NCBI RefSeq assembly: GCF_013394305.1
Contig: NZ_AP019810.1
Coordinates: 930,001 to 994,000, forward strand
Direction: 5' to 3'
Length of the DNA stretch: 64,000 nt
DNA from: Enterococcus mundtii
GTDB lineage: Bacteria > Bacillota > Bacilli > Lactobacillales > Enterococcaceae
Shown here: piece after piece, positions 63,041 through 64,000 of the stretch
How positions within the stretch are numbered: position 1 is the stretch's first letter
Layout: each line of letters begins with the position of its first letter
Translations under genes and position numbers: made by a program
Notes under the pieces: model-generated
Database searches by the model: none
Told to the model about the DNA's origin: nothing
Seen by the model: only the letters and a program-made list of their open reading frames with translations

Positions 63041-64000
63041 CTACCCCAAACTCTCCGTCAATCGCCTCAATCCTTCTTCCAATTTCTTACGTGGGCATCC
63101 CACGTTCAATCGCAAAAAATTGTGACTAGCTTTCCCATATACTTCGCCTGACATGATCGCAACCTTGCCTCGTTCGATCATTCGTTGCTGAAGTTCTTCC
63201 ATAGTGAATGGGAGTCGGGCACAATCGAGCCACATCAAGTAGGTGGCTTCGCTTTTGGTCACGATGATTTTCGGATGATGTTTTTTAAGGTACGCAGTGA
63301 CAAAAGCAATATTATCATCAATGTACTGATTGAGTTCACTGACCCAGTTGTTTTCTTTTTCATACGCCGAAATCGTAGCAACTAATCCAAAAACACTCGT
63401 GGAACCGAGGCCATCAGCTTCTTTCATCTGTTGTAAAAACCGCTGGCGCAAGGACGAATCTGGAATCAATCCGTAAGAAAAAATCAATCCAGGAAAATTA
63501 AATGTTTTACTTCCTGATGTGACGACTGCGACATTTTTTTGAATCAATTCTGTCAGTGGTTGATGGTGTTGTCCCTTTCTGAGAATATCCATGTGGATCT
63601 CATCCGAAATAATGAACACCTCGTTTTTTTGAGCAAGCTCGATGATGTTCACTAATTCTTTTTTGGTCCACACTCTACCTGTTGGATTGTGGGGACTACA
63701 CAATAACAAAATTTTATTCTCCGGTTGCTCAAATTGGCGCCTCAAGTCCTCAAAATCCAATTTATAGGCACCTTCTTGATAAATCAATTCATTGCTTACC
63801 AGTTTGCGGCCATTCCCAGCAATCAGTTTATAAAAGGCATCATAAGCAGGCGTTTGGATAATCACACCTTCTCCCGATTCGCTTAATAAACAAATCAGTT
63901 GCTTGATGCTATAGATGACGGAAGGACTGTAAACCAACCAGTCCTCGTCGATCTGGTGTCCAAAACGTTCTTTGTACCAGTGAGTGACTGCTGATTTGAA
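63041..64000 (-). CDS. patB: PatB/MalY-type PLP aminotransferase or C-S lyase (5' end outside window)
   Basis: The 320 visible residues are open to the window edge, so the start lies beyond 64000. The class I PLP fold is clear: LLCSPHNPTGRVW, the aldimine-side ISDEIHMDIL, and the PLP lysine in VTSGSKTFNFPGL (MalY/PatB signature). The C-terminal FLRLNVGCPR contains the substrate-carboxylate Arg. Likely cystathionine beta-lyase or cysteine-S-conjugate lyase. Confidence 0.93.
   Translation of the reverse strand, partial: FKSAVTHWYKERFGHQIDEDWLVYSPSVIYSIKQLICLLSESGEGVIIQTPAYDAFYKLIAGNGRKLVSNELIYQEGAYKLDFEDLRRQFEQPENKILLLCSPHNPTGRVWTKKELVNIIELAQKNEVFIISDEIHMDILRKGQHHQPLTELIQKNVAVVTSGSKTFNFPGLIFSYGLIPDSSLRQRFLQQMKEADGLGSTSVFGLVATISAYEKENNWVSELNQYIDDNIAFVTAYLKKHHPKIIVTKSEATYLMWLDCARLPFTMEELQQRMIERGKVAIMSGEVYGKASHNFLRLNVGCPRKKLEEGLRRLTESLG

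Overview
The window is a low-GC Firmicutes chromosome segment that best fits Enterococcus, probably the E. faecium/hirae/durans group. The evidence is the sufC-D-S-U-B operon order, a Met T-box in front of metNPQ, an isolated gcvH, a rodA-type gene, ISL3-family and Gram-positive temperate phage gene types, and AGGAGG-type ribosome binding sites almost everywhere. The genus is inferred from gene content; no rRNA or marker gene is present.

Positions 1 to about 30.55 kb are the right-hand part of a temperate siphophage genome (about 30 kb visible, left end outside the window) integrated just 3' of sufB. Reading against the + strand from the integrase end, it has a short lysogeny arm on + (repressor, ImmA-type peptidase, small protein, integrase; 28.3-30.5 kb). 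On - it has the early genes (Cro-like, DUF771, BRO antirepressor, single-strand annealing protein, HNH nuclease, a sliding-clamp-like protein, a replication initiator with an internal candidate origin, MazG-like, YopX, DUF1642). These are followed by the ArpU late regulator, a non-coding late-promoter/leader region and an orphan ParB-methyltransferase. Then come a DUF5677 cargo gene and the packaging, head and tail genes (terS, terL, portal, minor head, scaffold, capsid, connectors, tail tube, Gp15, tape measure). Several small + strand units sit inside this - strand genome: four small protein genes and at least two promoter-to-terminator RNA units without a credible ORF. The capsid gene ends in a textbook -1 frameshift signal that would append a HeH/LEM-like domain. 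The tail-tube gene has a related domain in its -1 frame.

30.6-46 kb is core chromosome: sufBUSDC (Fe-S assembly), metQPN (methionine ABC importer, T-box controlled), gcvH with an ArsC/Spx-like gene carrying an in-frame stop, rodA, a divergent LysR/TDT-transporter pair with a YeiH-type exporter, ogt, and a bactoprenol-type glycosyltransferase.

46-54.4 kb is an accessory island. It holds two paralogous membrane-protein genes (the first frameshifted), a 746-residue DUF1906 (glycoside-hydrolase-like) protein with a hydrophobic C-terminus, a sigma-factor-like protein, a TcdE/UviB-type holin, and a LysM-GH19 endolysin split by a 1514-bp ISL3-family element with an 8-bp target duplication. The same unusual promoter-like motif (GTCACA, 15-16 nt, C[GA]ACATAT) lies upstream of the endolysin-holin pair, the sigma-like gene and the DUF1906 gene. 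I read this as a self-activating sigma/holin/lysin export or lysis module, and it is the most interesting system in the window. Two secreted/lipoprotein genes of unknown function follow.

55-62.5 kb is a carbohydrate locus: lipoprotein GH43, GH2, two ABC permeases, a solute-binding lipoprotein, and a divergent ArsR-type regulator. The window ends in a partial patB/malY. Several genes carry frameshifts at A runs or in-frame stops (DUF1642, MazG-like, ArsC-like, a membrane protein), so either real decay or sequencing error should be kept in mind.
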